Shown: piece by piece, positions 1 to 7,218 of the stretch | Layout of the letters: every line of letters begins with the position of its first letter | Position numbering within the stretch: position 1 is the stretch's first letter | Position numbers and translations under genes: made by a program | Notes under the pieces: generated by a model | The model's database searches: none | Seen by the model: only the letters and a program-made list of their open reading frames with translations | What the model was told of the DNA's origin: nothing | Assembly: GCA_002414905.1 (NCBI GenBank) | Contig: DIAY01000047.1 | Coordinates: 1-14,629 of the forward strand | Direction of reading: 5' to 3' | From: Holophagales bacterium UBA5066 | GTDB taxonomy: Bacteria > Acidobacteriota > Thermoanaerobaculia > UBA5066 | Length of the DNA: 14,629 nt

Positions 1-242
1 GTCGGGCAGACCTCCGCGCAGACGGGGCGTTCGCAGTGGTTGCAGGAGAGCGAGAGGTTCCAGGCGAAGACGTCCTGTCGCCAGGCGGTCCCCTCTCGGC
101 GCCACCCGCCGCCCGAGACCTCGTAGACGCGGCGCCAGAGGATTCCCGGCGGGAGGTCGTTGTGGTCCTTGCACGCCGCCTGGCAGGCCTTGCAGCCGGT
201 GCAGGACGATGCGTCGAAGTGGACGGCGTACGGGCCCTTCAC
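1..242 (-). CDS. 4Fe-4S ferredoxin subunit of a DMSO-reductase-type oxidoreductase (3' end outside window)
   Basis: Iron-sulfur electron-transfer subunit (DmsB/NrfC type) that would carry electrons between a quinone-linked partner and the molybdenum subunit encoded just upstream. The 80 visible codons show CTGCKACQAAC (Cys14, 17, 20, 24), the first 4Fe-4S binding cluster, followed by a spacer and CNHCERPVCAEVCP (Cys67, 70, 75, 79), the second. Spacing and order match DmsB-type subunits, which carry four clusters; the rest lies beyond position 1. The start is the GTG at 242-240, which overlaps the stop of the molybdopterin subunit (GTGA) and has GGAGAGG upstream with suitable spacing. The overlap indicates translational coupling and a shared complex. 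A membrane-anchor gene (DmsC/NrfD type) may follow outside the window. The family assignment is firm; the substrate is unknown. Confidence 0.9.
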   Translation of the reverse strand, partial: MKGPYAVHFDASSCTGCKACQAACKDHNDLPPGILWRRVYEVSGGGWRREGTAWRQDVFAWNLSLSCNHCERPVCAEVCP

Positions 243-2671
243 GGTCGCCTCTCCACGCGCCGGAAGGCGGCGGCCGCCGGGCGCGGCCGCTTCGTGGGCC
301 CGCTCTTGCCGTTCCCCTCCTCCATCCGTTCCACCTGCGCCATTGCCGTGTGCTGCGCGGTGCCGAAGGCGAGCGGCGTCCACCGCTCGCTCGTCAGGAC
401 GTTCACGTTGCCGCGACGGTCTTCTCCGCGCTCGTCGGGCGTCCACCATGCTCCCTGCGGGATGTCGATCACGCCCGGCAGGATCCGCTCCGTCACGCGA
501 CATCGCAGACGGACCGCGCCGCGGGCGTTGAAGACACGGACTTCGTCGCCGTCGACGATGCCGCGCTTCTGGGCATCGAGCGGGTTGAGGAAAACGCGCT
601 GCGGAAAGGCCTCCTCGAGCCAGTCGACGTTGTCGTGGGTGGAGTGGACGCGCTGGAGGGTGTGGTGACCGATCACCTGGAGCGGAAAGGCTGCCGCCTC
701 CGGCCCGAACGGGCTCTCCCACTCCTCGACGTACTTCGGGACGGCGGGGATCTCGTCGGGGCGCCCTTTTTCGAAGAGCGCCTTCGAGAAGATCTCGATC
801 TTTCCCGATGGGGTATCGAGCGGGTGCCCTTCCGGGTCCTGCCGGAACTCCTCGAACGCGACGGCAGGCCGCGTCACCGGCTTCGCCCAGACGCCGATGT
901 TCCGCTCGAGGAGTTCGTCCAGAGGCGGGAGGTCGGGGAAGCGGGTCTCGCGGTACCTCTCGAGGACCCACTCCACCCAGCCCCGCTCGTCACGTCCCTC
1001 TGTGAAGGCCTCTCCCACGCCGAGGCGCTTTGCGAGGTCGGTGCAGATCCGGTAGTCGCTCCGGCACTCTCCGGGAGGCTCGACGACCTTCGGCATCAGG
1101 ATGAGCTCGTCGCCGTACTTCCAGCCGTCCTCGACGCCCCACGTTTCGAATTGTGTGCAGGCTGGCAGAACGACATCTGCGAAGCGCGCGGTCGGCGTCA
1201 GGAAGTTGTCCTGGACGACGAGGAACTGCACCTTCGACTCGTCGGCGAGGATCCGCGCCGTCCGGTTCACGTTCGCGTGCTGGTTGACGAGCGCGTTCGA
1301 GGCGACCGCCCAGATCAGCTTCACGTCGGTGTCGAGGCGGCGCGACGAAACCTGGCCGCAGAAAAGGGCTGCGGCGTCGCGTCCTCGCGCGACCGTCCCC
1401 GAGAAGACGACTCCGTCCTTCTCTCCTATCTCGCGCCCCCTGAGGACCGCTTCCGTCCAGAGGAAGCACGGGATCGCGGCGCCGAAGGGGTTCTCGCCGG
1501 TGGGGAAGACCGTCCAGAGAGGGCCGCCGTCGGGCGCCTGGTTCCCGAGGCCCGAGGCCCAGCCGCCCGGGATGCCGACGTTCCCCGCGAGCGCCGCCAG
1601 GACGCATCCGGCCCGTACGACCTGCTCGCCGTAGGCGCGCCGTTGCATCCCGTAGCCCTGGTAGAGGACGCCCGGGACGTTCGTTGCGTATTCCCGCGCG
1701 AGGCGCGCGATCGTCGCGGCAGGGACGGTAGTGATCGCCTCGGCCCACTGAGGCGTCTTCGGCACGCCGTCGCGGACCCCGAGGAGGTAGTCGCGGTAGC
1801 TCTCCTCGCCCTCGCAGCCGGGCGGCATCTGCGACGCATCGAATCCGACGCAATGGGTCTTCACGAACTCCAAGTCGTAGAGCCCCTCGTCGACCATGAC
1901 GAAGGCCATCGCGGTCATCAGCGCCGCGTCGGTGCCGGGGCGGATCGGGACCCACTCGTCGGCGAGAGAGGCCGCGGAGAGGCTGTGCCGCGGGTCGATA
2001 CAGACGACGCGGGCTCCTCGCTGCCGCGCGAGCTTCAGGAACCAGTCGCTGTTGGTCCCGTCGCGCATCTCGGCCGGGTTCCAGCCCCACATCAGGATCA
2101 GCTTCGCGTTCAGCCAGTCCTGCCGCTGGTTGCCAGTCGTCAGCGTGCCGTAGACCGTCGGTGTGGCGACGTTGATGGCGGCCCAGGAGTAGCTGTTCCA
2201 GATGCCGAGGCAACCCCCGGCGACGTTCATCAGGCGCCGCGCCACGTGCGAGCCGTTCGTCTGGTTGTACGAGCCGGTGCCGTACGGGATGAAGAGACCG
2301 CCCGGCCCGTACGTCTCCCGCACCCTCCTCATCTCCGACGCGACGAGGTCGAGCGCCTCGTCCCAGGAGACCCTGGCGAACTTGCCCTCGCCGCGCTTGC
2401 CGACCCGCTTCAGCGGGTGGAGGAGCCGGTCAGGGTGGTACTGGCGCCGCAGGTACGACCGCCCGCGGACGCAGGCCCTCAGCTGTGGGGCTTCCAGGAC
2501 ATCGGGCCGGTCATCGGCCTCGAGGTGGACGATCTTTCCGTCCCTCACCGTCGCGAGGAGAACGCAGCGCCCGCCGCAGTTGTGCGCCGGGCAGCCGACC
2601 CGGACCATCCGTTCGGGGGGATTCGCCCCGACTCGCCCGTCGCGTCCCTTCCGGGCCGAACCCCAGGTCAT
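239..2671 (-). CDS. Molybdopterin oxidoreductase catalytic subunit, DMSO reductase family (DmsA-like)
   Basis: Catalytic subunit of a molybdenum bis-MGD enzyme. With the chosen start it is 810 aa, a usual length for DmsA-like proteins. Near the N-terminus CPAHNCGGRC (Cys27, 32, 36) plus Cys67 in LRACVRGR form the 4Fe-4S (FS0) site. WNSYSWAAI near residue 160 matches the region that supplies the molybdenum ligand, and the serine (about Ser162) suggests a DMSO-reductase-type rather than a cysteine-ligated (nitrate reductase) centre. The last 130 residues form the molybdopterin-dinucleotide-binding domain (HHTLQRVHSTHDN, LNPLDAQKRGI). I chose the ATG at 2671 because GGAGGT sits 8 bases upstream. 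An ATG at 2608 is possible but has only a weak site. The frame stays open to 2935, but that stretch looks non-coding. No twin-arginine signal is visible in front of the cluster motif, unlike classical DmsA. It overlaps the ferredoxin gene downstream by 4 bp. The substrate (S-oxide, N-oxide, sulfur or oxyanion) cannot be told from sequence. Confidence 0.9.
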   Translation of the reverse strand: MTWGSARKGRDGRVGANPPERMVRVGCPAHNCGGRCVLLATVRDGKIVHLEADDRPDVLEAPQLRACVRGRSYLRRQYHPDRLLHPLKRVGKRGEGKFARVSWDEALDLVASEMRRVRETYGPGGLFIPYGTGSYNQTNGSHVARRLMNVAGGCLGIWNSYSWAAINVATPTVYGTLTTGNQRQDWLNAKLILMWGWNPAEMRDGTNSDWFLKLARQRGARVVCIDPRHSLSAASLADEWVPIRPGTDAALMTAMAFVMVDEGLYDLEFVKTHCVGFDASQMPPGCEGEESYRDYLLGVRDGVPKTPQWAEAITTVPAATIARLAREYATNVPGVLYQGYGMQRRAYGEQVVRAGCVLAALAGNVGIPGGWASGLGNQAPDGGPLWTVFPTGENPFGAAIPCFLWTEAVLRGREIGEKDGVVFSGTVARGRDAAALFCGQVSSRRLDTDVKLIWAVASNALVNQHANVNRTARILADESKVQFLVVQDNFLTPTARFADVVLPACTQFETWGVEDGWKYGDELILMPKVVEPPGECRSDYRICTDLAKRLGVGEAFTEGRDERGWVEWVLERYRETRFPDLPPLDELLERNIGVWAKPVTRPAVAFEEFRQDPEGHPLDTPSGKIEIFSKALFEKGRPDEIPAVPKYVEEWESPFGPEAAAFPLQVIGHHTLQRVHSTHDNVDWLEEAFPQRVFLNPLDAQKRGIVDGDEVRVFNARGAVRLRCRVTERILPGVIDIPQGAWWTPDERGEDRRGNVNVLTSERWTPLAFGTAQHTAMAQVERMEEGNGKSGPTKRPRPAAAAFRRVERRP

Positions 2672-2933
2672 CCGTACCGACCTCCAGCCGGACATGGTAC
2701 TTCGGACAGGGGCGCGCGAGACGGGCTGATGGGCGGTCGCGGAGAGTCTCGAAGGGGCTCGTGAGGAGAAATTGGCCTGCGAGGAACGGGTCCGGAGGGG
2801 CAGTTCTCGTGCGTGGTAGCCTGCCGTTTGATTCCATTGGACCGAGGTTTCTGTCTGATTGAACTCCGATGGGCAGCTCGCGACGTTCGACTCGAGAAGA
2901 CGACACGTGGCCCCGCAGAACCACTCGAGAACC
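2672..2933. other. Intergenic region between divergent transcription units
   Basis: This 262-bp spacer separates the minus-strand molybdoenzyme gene from the plus-strand small ORF and exporter operon, so it should hold promoters in both directions. It contains a less GC-rich patch around 2825-2870, compatible with a promoter, but I cannot define a convincing -35/-10 pair or an operator palindrome. The molybdoenzyme frame stays open across it, but the translation (rich in Ser, Arg and Thr, no signal or domain) does not look like protein. Confidence 0.4.
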
Positions 2934-3125
2934 ATGCCTGACGAGGGCGGCGCCCGACGGGTGCCTGACGATGTAGGCCGGAAGGCGTTGCGGTTCGACC
3001 CGCCCTGCGGCGTTCCCGAGCTCGTTCGGACGGATCCCCATCGGGCCCTGATGATTCACGACGGGGCGCCGTTGGAGCTGCTCGAGACAGCTCCGAAGGT
3101 CGCCGCGCGCTACCCCTTCGCGTAG
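2934..3125 (+). CDS. Possible small protein of 63 aa, function unknown
   Basis: A short reading frame beginning at ATG 2934 and ending 26 bases before the exporter start. Codon third positions are mostly G or C, in keeping with real genes nearby, and the C-terminal half (VPELVRTDPHRALMIHDG then LELLETAP) reads like a compact soluble domain. There is no signal peptide and no membrane segment. The ribosome binding site is weak (GAGAACC directly before the ATG). If real it is the first gene of the exporter operon. I do not recognise the family. The alternative is that it is a chance frame in a GC-rich spacer. Confidence 0.4.
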   Translation: MPDEGGARRVPDDVGRKALRFDPPCGVPELVRTDPHRALMIHDGAPLELLETAPKVAARYPFA

Positions 3126-3151
3126 CGGATGGCTGATCGAGAGGACGACCC

Positions 3152-4000
3152 GTGGACTCGATGACGCCACTCCTCTTCGTCGGCATCTGCTTCGTCATCT
3201 CCCTCGGGGCCGGCGTCCTCGGATCGCTTCTCGGTCTGGGAGGCGGTCTCATCGTCATCCCGGCGCTCACCCTCCTCCTGAAGATCGACATCCGGTACGC
3301 GATCGGAGCCTCCATCGTCTCGGTGATCGCCACGTCGAGCGGGGCCGCCGCCGCCTACGTCCGCGAGCGGATGACGAACCTGAGGGTGGCGATGGTCCTC
3401 GAGCTGGCGACGACCCTCGGGGCGCTAACGGGGGGCTATCTGGCCGGACAGATCGGGGGCCGGTGGCTCCACGTCATCTTCGGAGTCGTAATGGGCTATT
3501 CGGCGCTGATGATGCTTCGCGGGCGGCGGCTCCTTTCGGGCGGGGACGACCGGCCCGCTCCCTGGGCCGACCGGCTCCGCCTCCACGACAGCTACTACGA
3601 CGAGGCCCTCGCCCGGGAGGTGCCTTACCGCGTCGTCGGAACTCGCGTCGGCCTCGGCCTGATGTACGTGGCAGGGATCGTGAGCGGCCTTCTCGGCATC
3701 GGCTCGGGAGCGCTGAAGGTGCCGGCGATGGACCTCGCGATGCGACTCCCGATCAAGGTTTCGAGCGCCACGAGCAACTTCATGATCGGGGTGACGGCGG
3801 CCGCGAGCGCAGGTCTCTACTTCAACAGGGGAGACATCGACCCGTTCGTCGCCGCCCCGGTCGCCGCGGGCGTTCTCATCGGGGCGACGATCGGGTCGCG
3901 GCTCCTCGGACAGCTGAAGGGGAAGGCGATCCGGGTCGTTTTCGTGGCCGTCCTTCTCTTCATCTCGGCGCAGATGCTCCTGAAGGGGCTCCTCGGATGA
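3152..4000 (+). CDS. TauE/SafE family anion exporter (sulfite exporter type)
   Basis: Integral membrane permease of the TauE/SafE family, whose studied members move sulfite, sulfoacetate or related organic or inorganic anions across the inner membrane. At 282 aa it has the usual length and about eight hydrophobic helices. Both family half-repeats are visible: GSLLGLGGGLIVIPAL near residues 24-39 and GLLGIGSGALKVPAM near 180-194, the two glycine-rich signature loops. The start is GTG at 3152, because GAGG at 3141-3144 lies 7 bases before it; an ATG three codons later at 3161 is too far from that site. The stop overlaps the start of the DUF1634 gene (ATGA), a pairing that recurs in many bacteria. 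The substrate is not readable from sequence. The nearby molybdoenzyme makes a sulfur anion possible, but that is inference from proximity. Confidence 0.88.
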   Translation: MDSMTPLLFVGICFVISLGAGVLGSLLGLGGGLIVIPALTLLLKIDIRYAIGASIVSVIATSSGAAAAYVRERMTNLRVAMVLELATTLGALTGGYLAGQIGGRWLHVIFGVVMGYSALMMLRGRRLLSGGDDRPAPWADRLRLHDSYYDEALAREVPYRVVGTRVGLGLMYVAGIVSGLLGIGSGALKVPAMDLAMRLPIKVSSATSNFMIGVTAAASAGLYFNRGDIDPFVAAPVAAGVLIGATIGSRLLGQLKGKAIRVVFVAVLLFISAQMLLKGLLG

Positions 4001-4434
4001 CAGAGTCGACCCGCGCTCCCGAGGCCCTCACTCCGCCCGTTCACGACGAGCGGGTCCGGCGGGCTGAGCTGATGATCAGCACCGTTCTGAGGGTCGGAGT
4101 CCTCGCGAGCCTCGTCGCGATCGTGGTCGGAACCGTCGTTTCCTTCGTCCGCCATCCCGACTACTTCACCTCGACGACCGCCCTCGCGCGGCTGACGCAT
4201 CCGGGTGCTGCGTTTCCCCGCTCGGTCGGCGAGGTCCTGCGTGGGGTGCAGGCGCTGCGCGGCCAGGCGTTCGTCTCGCTCGGCCTGCTCCTCCTCATCC
4301 TGACGCCGGTCGTCCGGGTGGCGGTCTCCGTCGTCTTCTTCATCCTCCAGAAGGACCGGCTCTACACCCTGATCACGGCCACGGTCCTGGCGATCCTCCT
4401 CCTGTCGTTCGTCCTCGGAAAGGCCGCGGCCTAG
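3997..4434 (+). CDS. DUF1634 family membrane protein
   Basis: A 145-aa protein with a charged N-terminus of about 25 residues followed by three hydrophobic helices (about residues 27-48, 90-115 and 122-142). The layout matches DUF1634, a three-helix family very often encoded directly after TauE/SafE exporters. Its role is unknown; an accessory subunit for the exporter is the natural guess. The ATG at 3997 overlaps the exporter stop by 4 bases and has AAGGGG about 8 bases upstream, which decides the start. The same frame stays open upstream through the exporter gene, but that part is only a shadow. The next gene follows within about 17 bases. Confidence 0.82.
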   Translation: MTESTRAPEALTPPVHDERVRRAELMISTVLRVGVLASLVAIVVGTVVSFVRHPDYFTSTTALARLTHPGAAFPRSVGEVLRGVQALRGQAFVSLGLLLLILTPVVRVAVSVVFFILQKDRLYTLITATVLAILLLSFVLGKAAA

Positions 4435-4451
4435 CGATGCGAGAGACGGCC

Positions 4452-4895
4452 ATGTCGCAGAGCAAATATCCGCTGGGGGCGAAGCTCCTCCTGGCGGCGA
4501 GCGCAGCGTTGCTCCTCGCCGCGGTCTTCCACCTGGTGGGGTACGCGACCGCCACGCTGGGCCTGGACAACAGCAGCCTGGTGCCGGAGCTGAAGAGCTC
4601 CTTCCGGGCGCTCTGGTTCGGCGTTTCGCTGCAGGACGCGGTCATCGCGCTCCTCCTCGTCCTCGCAGCTGTCCGGCCCGCGAGCGTCTCGTCGGCGGCC
4701 GTCGTCCTCTGCTCCCTCCTCCCGCTCCTGCAGGGGACGCTCCTCTTCGTCCTCGCCGGCTCGACGGTGAATCTCTGGCTGACCGGTGCGGCCGCGGTCC
4801 TCGCCATCGCCGGCGTTGCCCTGCTCGGCGGAGGCAGGGCGGCTCCGCCCCACGCTGATGCACGGGGCGCCCTGTCCGCTCACAGAACGCGATGA
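4452..4895 (+). CDS. Predicted four-helix membrane protein, function unknown
   Basis: A 147-aa hydrophobic protein with four predicted membrane helices (about residues 11-36, 60-76, 81-103 and 107-126, counted from ATG 4452) and a short hydrophilic C-terminus. Long loops, cofactor motifs and charged residues within the membrane are absent, so no function can be assigned. I prefer ATG 4452, which has GAGAG 6 bases upstream, over ATG 4437, which lies two bases after the DUF1634 stop but has its nearest purine-rich stretch about 13 bases away. The stop overlaps the start of the next gene (ATGA), so it belongs to the exporter operon. Confidence 0.7.
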   Translation: MSQSKYPLGAKLLLAASAALLLAAVFHLVGYATATLGLDNSSLVPELKSSFRALWFGVSLQDAVIALLLVLAAVRPASVSSAAVVLCSLLPLLQGTLLFVLAGSTVNLWLTGAAAVLAIAGVALLGGGRAAPPHADARGALSAHRTR

Positions 4896-5081
4896 GCACC
4901 GAGAGAGTAGAGGTCTACGGGTTCGAGACGGAGGAAATCGAGGAATTCCGCGCGGCGATCGAGGAAGCGCTCGGGCTGACTTTCGAGCCCTTCGACAGCG
5001 CGTCCGTCGGCGGCTACTACTTCGCGACGTTCTGCGGGACCCACACCGAGCTCACCCTGCGGTTCAACCAGCAGCCTGACT
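4892..5081 (+). pseudogene. 5' part of a small soluble-protein gene split by an insertion sequence
   Basis: The ATG at 4892 overlaps the stop of the membrane-protein gene, so this was the last gene of the exporter operon. The first 62 or so codons encode an acidic alpha/beta-looking protein (VEVYGFETEEIEEFRAAIEE, then a YYFATFCG strand) with no signal or membrane segment. The reading frame then enters the insertion sequence and ends at a stop at 5108-5110, so the product gains a short foreign tail and loses its C-terminal half. The missing half lies at 7049-7218. Joining the two at the shared AGCCTGA keeps the frame. The general look recalls small immunity-type or regulatory proteins, but I cannot name the family. 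Confidence 0.7.
5073..5079 (+). repeat. Left copy of putative target-site duplication AGCCTGA
   Basis: AGCCTGA at 5073-5079 recurs at 7049-7055, directly outside the right end of the insertion sequence. Both copies sit in the same codon register of the split gene (xAG CCT GAx). Two bases (CT) lie between this copy and the apparent left inverted repeat, so either the duplication was originally 9 bp and has diverged or the left tip is 2 bp longer. Confidence 0.6.
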
Positions 5082-5094
5082 CATCTTCTACAGT
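5082..5094 (+). repeat. Left terminal inverted repeat of the insertion sequence
   Basis: CATCTTCTACAGT pairs with the right-end ACTGTAGAAGACG, with a single mismatch at the second base. Matching stops abruptly inside the element, so the core repeat is about 13 bp. Confidence 0.75.
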
Positions 5095-5260
5095 TCCCGA
5101 GCATTTCTGACGATGCGGTATTCGCAAGTGATTGAAATGCCGTGGGCTGGCCGATCGGCTGTTTTCGCGCGACTCGATTTGTAGTGCCACGAGGATGGCG
5201 CTTGGAGCTTGCAGATACTGGTATCGAGGCCCATATTAGTAGTGGTAGCGGGAGGGCCTC

Positions 5261-6940
5261 ATGTTCTTCCGGGTCAAGACGGTCGGGAGCAACAGCTACG
5301 TACAGGTCGTCGAGAGCTATCGGGATGAAGGCCGCCCCAGGCAGCGTGTACTGCTGACGCTCGGCTCCCTCGATGACCTCCGATCGTCCGGTCACCTCGA
5401 CTCGCTTCTGGCCTCTGGCAGCCGCCTGTCCGAGACGATGTTGATCCTGACGGAGCATCAACGGGGGGAGTTGGGGGCGACGCCTTCGCGCCGCTTCGGG
5501 TCGGTCCTGGTCTTCGAGCGGCTCTGGAAACAGTCCGGCTGCAAGGAAGTGATCGAGCAGCTGGTCGACGGCAGGAAGTTCGGCTTCTCCGTGGAGCGGG
5601 CGGTCTTCTTCACGGTCCTTCACCGGCTTCTCACGAGCGGCTCGGACCGGGCGGCGCTGGGGACCTGGCAGGAGGACTACGAGATCGAGGGGATCGACTC
5701 CTTACAGCTGCATCAGTTGTACCGGGCGATGGCCTTCCTGGGCGAGGAGCTACCGGAGGAAGAGCAGGCCGGAGCGACGCCGTTCTCTCCGCGGTGCGTG
5801 AAGGACCAGGTCGAGGAGGCGCTGTACCGCCAGCACCAGGATCTGTTCTCAGGACTGGAGCTGGTCTTCTTCGACACGACGTCCATCTATTTCGAGGGGG
5901 AGGGTGGGGAGACGCTCGGCCAGCACGGCCACAGCAAGGACCACCGGCCGGACCTCAAGCAGATGGTGGTGGGAATGATCCTGGACGGCGAAGGGCATCC
6001 GGTCTGCTGCGAGATGTGGCCGGGGAACACGACCGACGTGACGAGCCTGATCCCGGTTGTGGACCGGCTGAAGAAGCGGTTCGGGATCGTGAGGGTCTGC
6101 GTGGTGGCGGATCGCGGAATGATCAGCCAGAAGACCCTCGAGGCGCTCGAGGAGCGGAAGCTGGAGTACATCCTGGGGGCCCGGATGCGTAAGCAGAAGG
6201 AAGTCACCGAGACCGTCCTGGCGCGGGCCGGGCGCTACCACGAGGTGACACCAGAACGAAGACAGAAGAAGGACCGCTCGCCGCTGAAGGTCAAGGAGGT
6301 CTGGGTCGTCGATGACGACTCCGAGCGACGGTACGTAGTCTGCCGGAACGAAGAGGAGGCCCGAAAGGACGCGCACGACCGCGAGGCCATCGTCACGTCA
6401 TTACGCGAGGCCCTGCGGCGAGGCGAGAAGAGCCTGGTCGGCAACAAGGGATACCGCAGGTACCTGCGGACGAAGGGGAAGGCCTTCTCCGTCGACGAGG
6501 ATCGGATCGAACAAGAAGCGCGGTACGACGGCACCTGGGTGCTGCGCACGAATACCACGCTTCCGACGACAGACGTGGCGCTGACGTACAAGCGGCTCTG
6601 GACCGTGGAGGAGATGTTCCGGTCGATGAAGTCGCTCCTATCGACGCGACCGATCTGGCACAAGTGCGACGAGACGATCCGTGGCCACGTCTTCTGCACC
6701 TACCTGGCGCTCGTGCTGCGAAAGGCCCTCGAGGATCGGCTCGAAGCAGCGGGCATCGACGAGGAATGGGCCAAGGTGCTCGCCGATCTCGACCGGCTCA
6801 CGCATGTCGATGTCGAGAAGGACGGCAAGCGATTCCGGATTCGATCGACCACGCCGGGATGCGCCGGCAAGGTCCTCAAGGCGACCGGAGTCGCCATTCC
6901 TCCGACCGTGACTCAACTCCCGGGGGAAGGCGTCGCGTGA
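5261..6940 (+). CDS. IS1634 family DDE transposase
   Basis: Transposase of 559 aa, a usual length for the IS1634 group of the IS4 superfamily. The catalytic triad is visible: Asp205 in VFFDTTSIYFE, Asp284 in VVADRGM, and Glu450 in the C-terminal YKRLWTVEEMFRSMK block, where Lys457 completes the E-x6-K spacing of the YREK signature. Between the second Asp and the Glu lies the long beta-rich insertion typical of this superfamily. GGGAGGG lies just upstream of ATG 5261 and decides the start. There is no frameshift, internal stop or missing catalytic residue, so the protein should be active. Confidence 0.93.
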   Translation: MFFRVKTVGSNSYVQVVESYRDEGRPRQRVLLTLGSLDDLRSSGHLDSLLASGSRLSETMLILTEHQRGELGATPSRRFGSVLVFERLWKQSGCKEVIEQLVDGRKFGFSVERAVFFTVLHRLLTSGSDRAALGTWQEDYEIEGIDSLQLHQLYRAMAFLGEELPEEEQAGATPFSPRCVKDQVEEALYRQHQDLFSGLELVFFDTTSIYFEGEGGETLGQHGHSKDHRPDLKQMVVGMILDGEGHPVCCEMWPGNTTDVTSLIPVVDRLKKRFGIVRVCVVADRGMISQKTLEALEERKLEYILGARMRKQKEVTETVLARAGRYHEVTPERRQKKDRSPLKVKEVWVVDDDSERRYVVCRNEEEARKDAHDREAIVTSLREALRRGEKSLVGNKGYRRYLRTKGKAFSVDEDRIEQEARYDGTWVLRTNTTLPTTDVALTYKRLWTVEEMFRSMKSLLSTRPIWHKCDETIRGHVFCTYLALVLRKALEDRLEAAGIDEEWAKVLADLDRLTHVDVEKDGKRFRIRSTTPGCAGKVLKATGVAIPPTVTQLPGEGVA

Positions 6941-7035
6941 CCTCCGGTGTCATTGACCACAGAACCGGTATTCGTAGTGCCAACTCGTTTTCGTGCCAAC
7001 AGAACTCATTGAAATGACACTACTTCGCGAAAGTC

Positions 7036-7048
7036 ACTGTAGAAGACG
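7036..7048 (-). repeat. Right terminal inverted repeat of the insertion sequence
   Basis: ACTGTAGAAGACG is the inverted counterpart of the left end at 5082-5094 and lies directly before the second AGCCTGA copy. Confidence 0.75.
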
Positions 7049-7055
7049 AGCCTGA
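7049..7055 (+). repeat. Right copy of putative target-site duplication AGCCTGA
   Basis: Directly abuts the right inverted repeat and matches 5073-5079. Reading across this copy restores the frame of the interrupted gene (E-P-E-P-D-G-G-W). Confidence 0.6.
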
Positions 7056-7218
7056 GCCGGACGGAGGATGGGACTCGGGGGAGGACGGCCTGGCGGAGCC
7101 GGAGTTTCCGTCGCACGGGGTCCTCCTCTACGTCGAGTGGCGGATAACGGACCACGCGTGCCGCAGTTAGATCACGAGCGTCACGGCCTACGGCGAGCTC
7201 CTCGCCGTGGAGGAATGA
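7049..7218 (+). pseudogene. 3' part of the gene split by the insertion sequence, with an internal stop
   Basis: Reading on from the AGCCTGA repeat in the frame of the gene at 4892 gives an acidic linker (EPDGGWDSGEDGLAEPEFP) and a hydrophobic strand (GVLLYVEWRITDHA). A TAG stop follows at 7168-7170, and the same frame then continues (ITSVTAYGELLAVEE) to TGA at 7216-7218. The protein-like reading on both sides of the TAG suggests the stop arose after the insertion, as decay of an untranslated half gene. It has no start signal of its own. Confidence 0.6.

Larger units (their letters stand above)
5082..7048 (+). mobile_element. Complete IS1634-like insertion sequence (about 1.97 kb)
   Basis: A single-gene insertion sequence bounded by imperfect terminal inverted repeats. 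The left end is CATCTTCTACAGT (5082-5094) and the right end ACTGTAGAAGACG (7036-7048); in inverted comparison these match at 12 of 13 positions. It encodes one full-length DDE transposase (5261-6940) on the plus strand, with non-coding ends of about 180 bp (left) and 108 bp (right). Short sequences CGGTATTCG, ATTGAAATG and GTAGTGCCA occur in both subterminal regions. A 7-bp direct repeat flanks it. Intact ends and an intact transposase suggest a fairly recent, possibly still mobile copy. The element interrupts the last gene of the exporter operon. Confidence 0.88.

Noticed and set aside
209..2764. Very long plus-strand open frame (about 850 codons) opposite the molybdoenzyme gene
   Set aside because: Antisense shadow of a GC-rich gene; composition dominated by Arg, Glu, Asp, Val and Pro with no domain, while the minus strand has all catalytic motifs.
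2668..3333. Overlapping minus-strand frames upstream of the molybdoenzyme start
   Set aside because: Arg/Pro/Ser-rich translations running through a spacer and antisense to the exporter gene.
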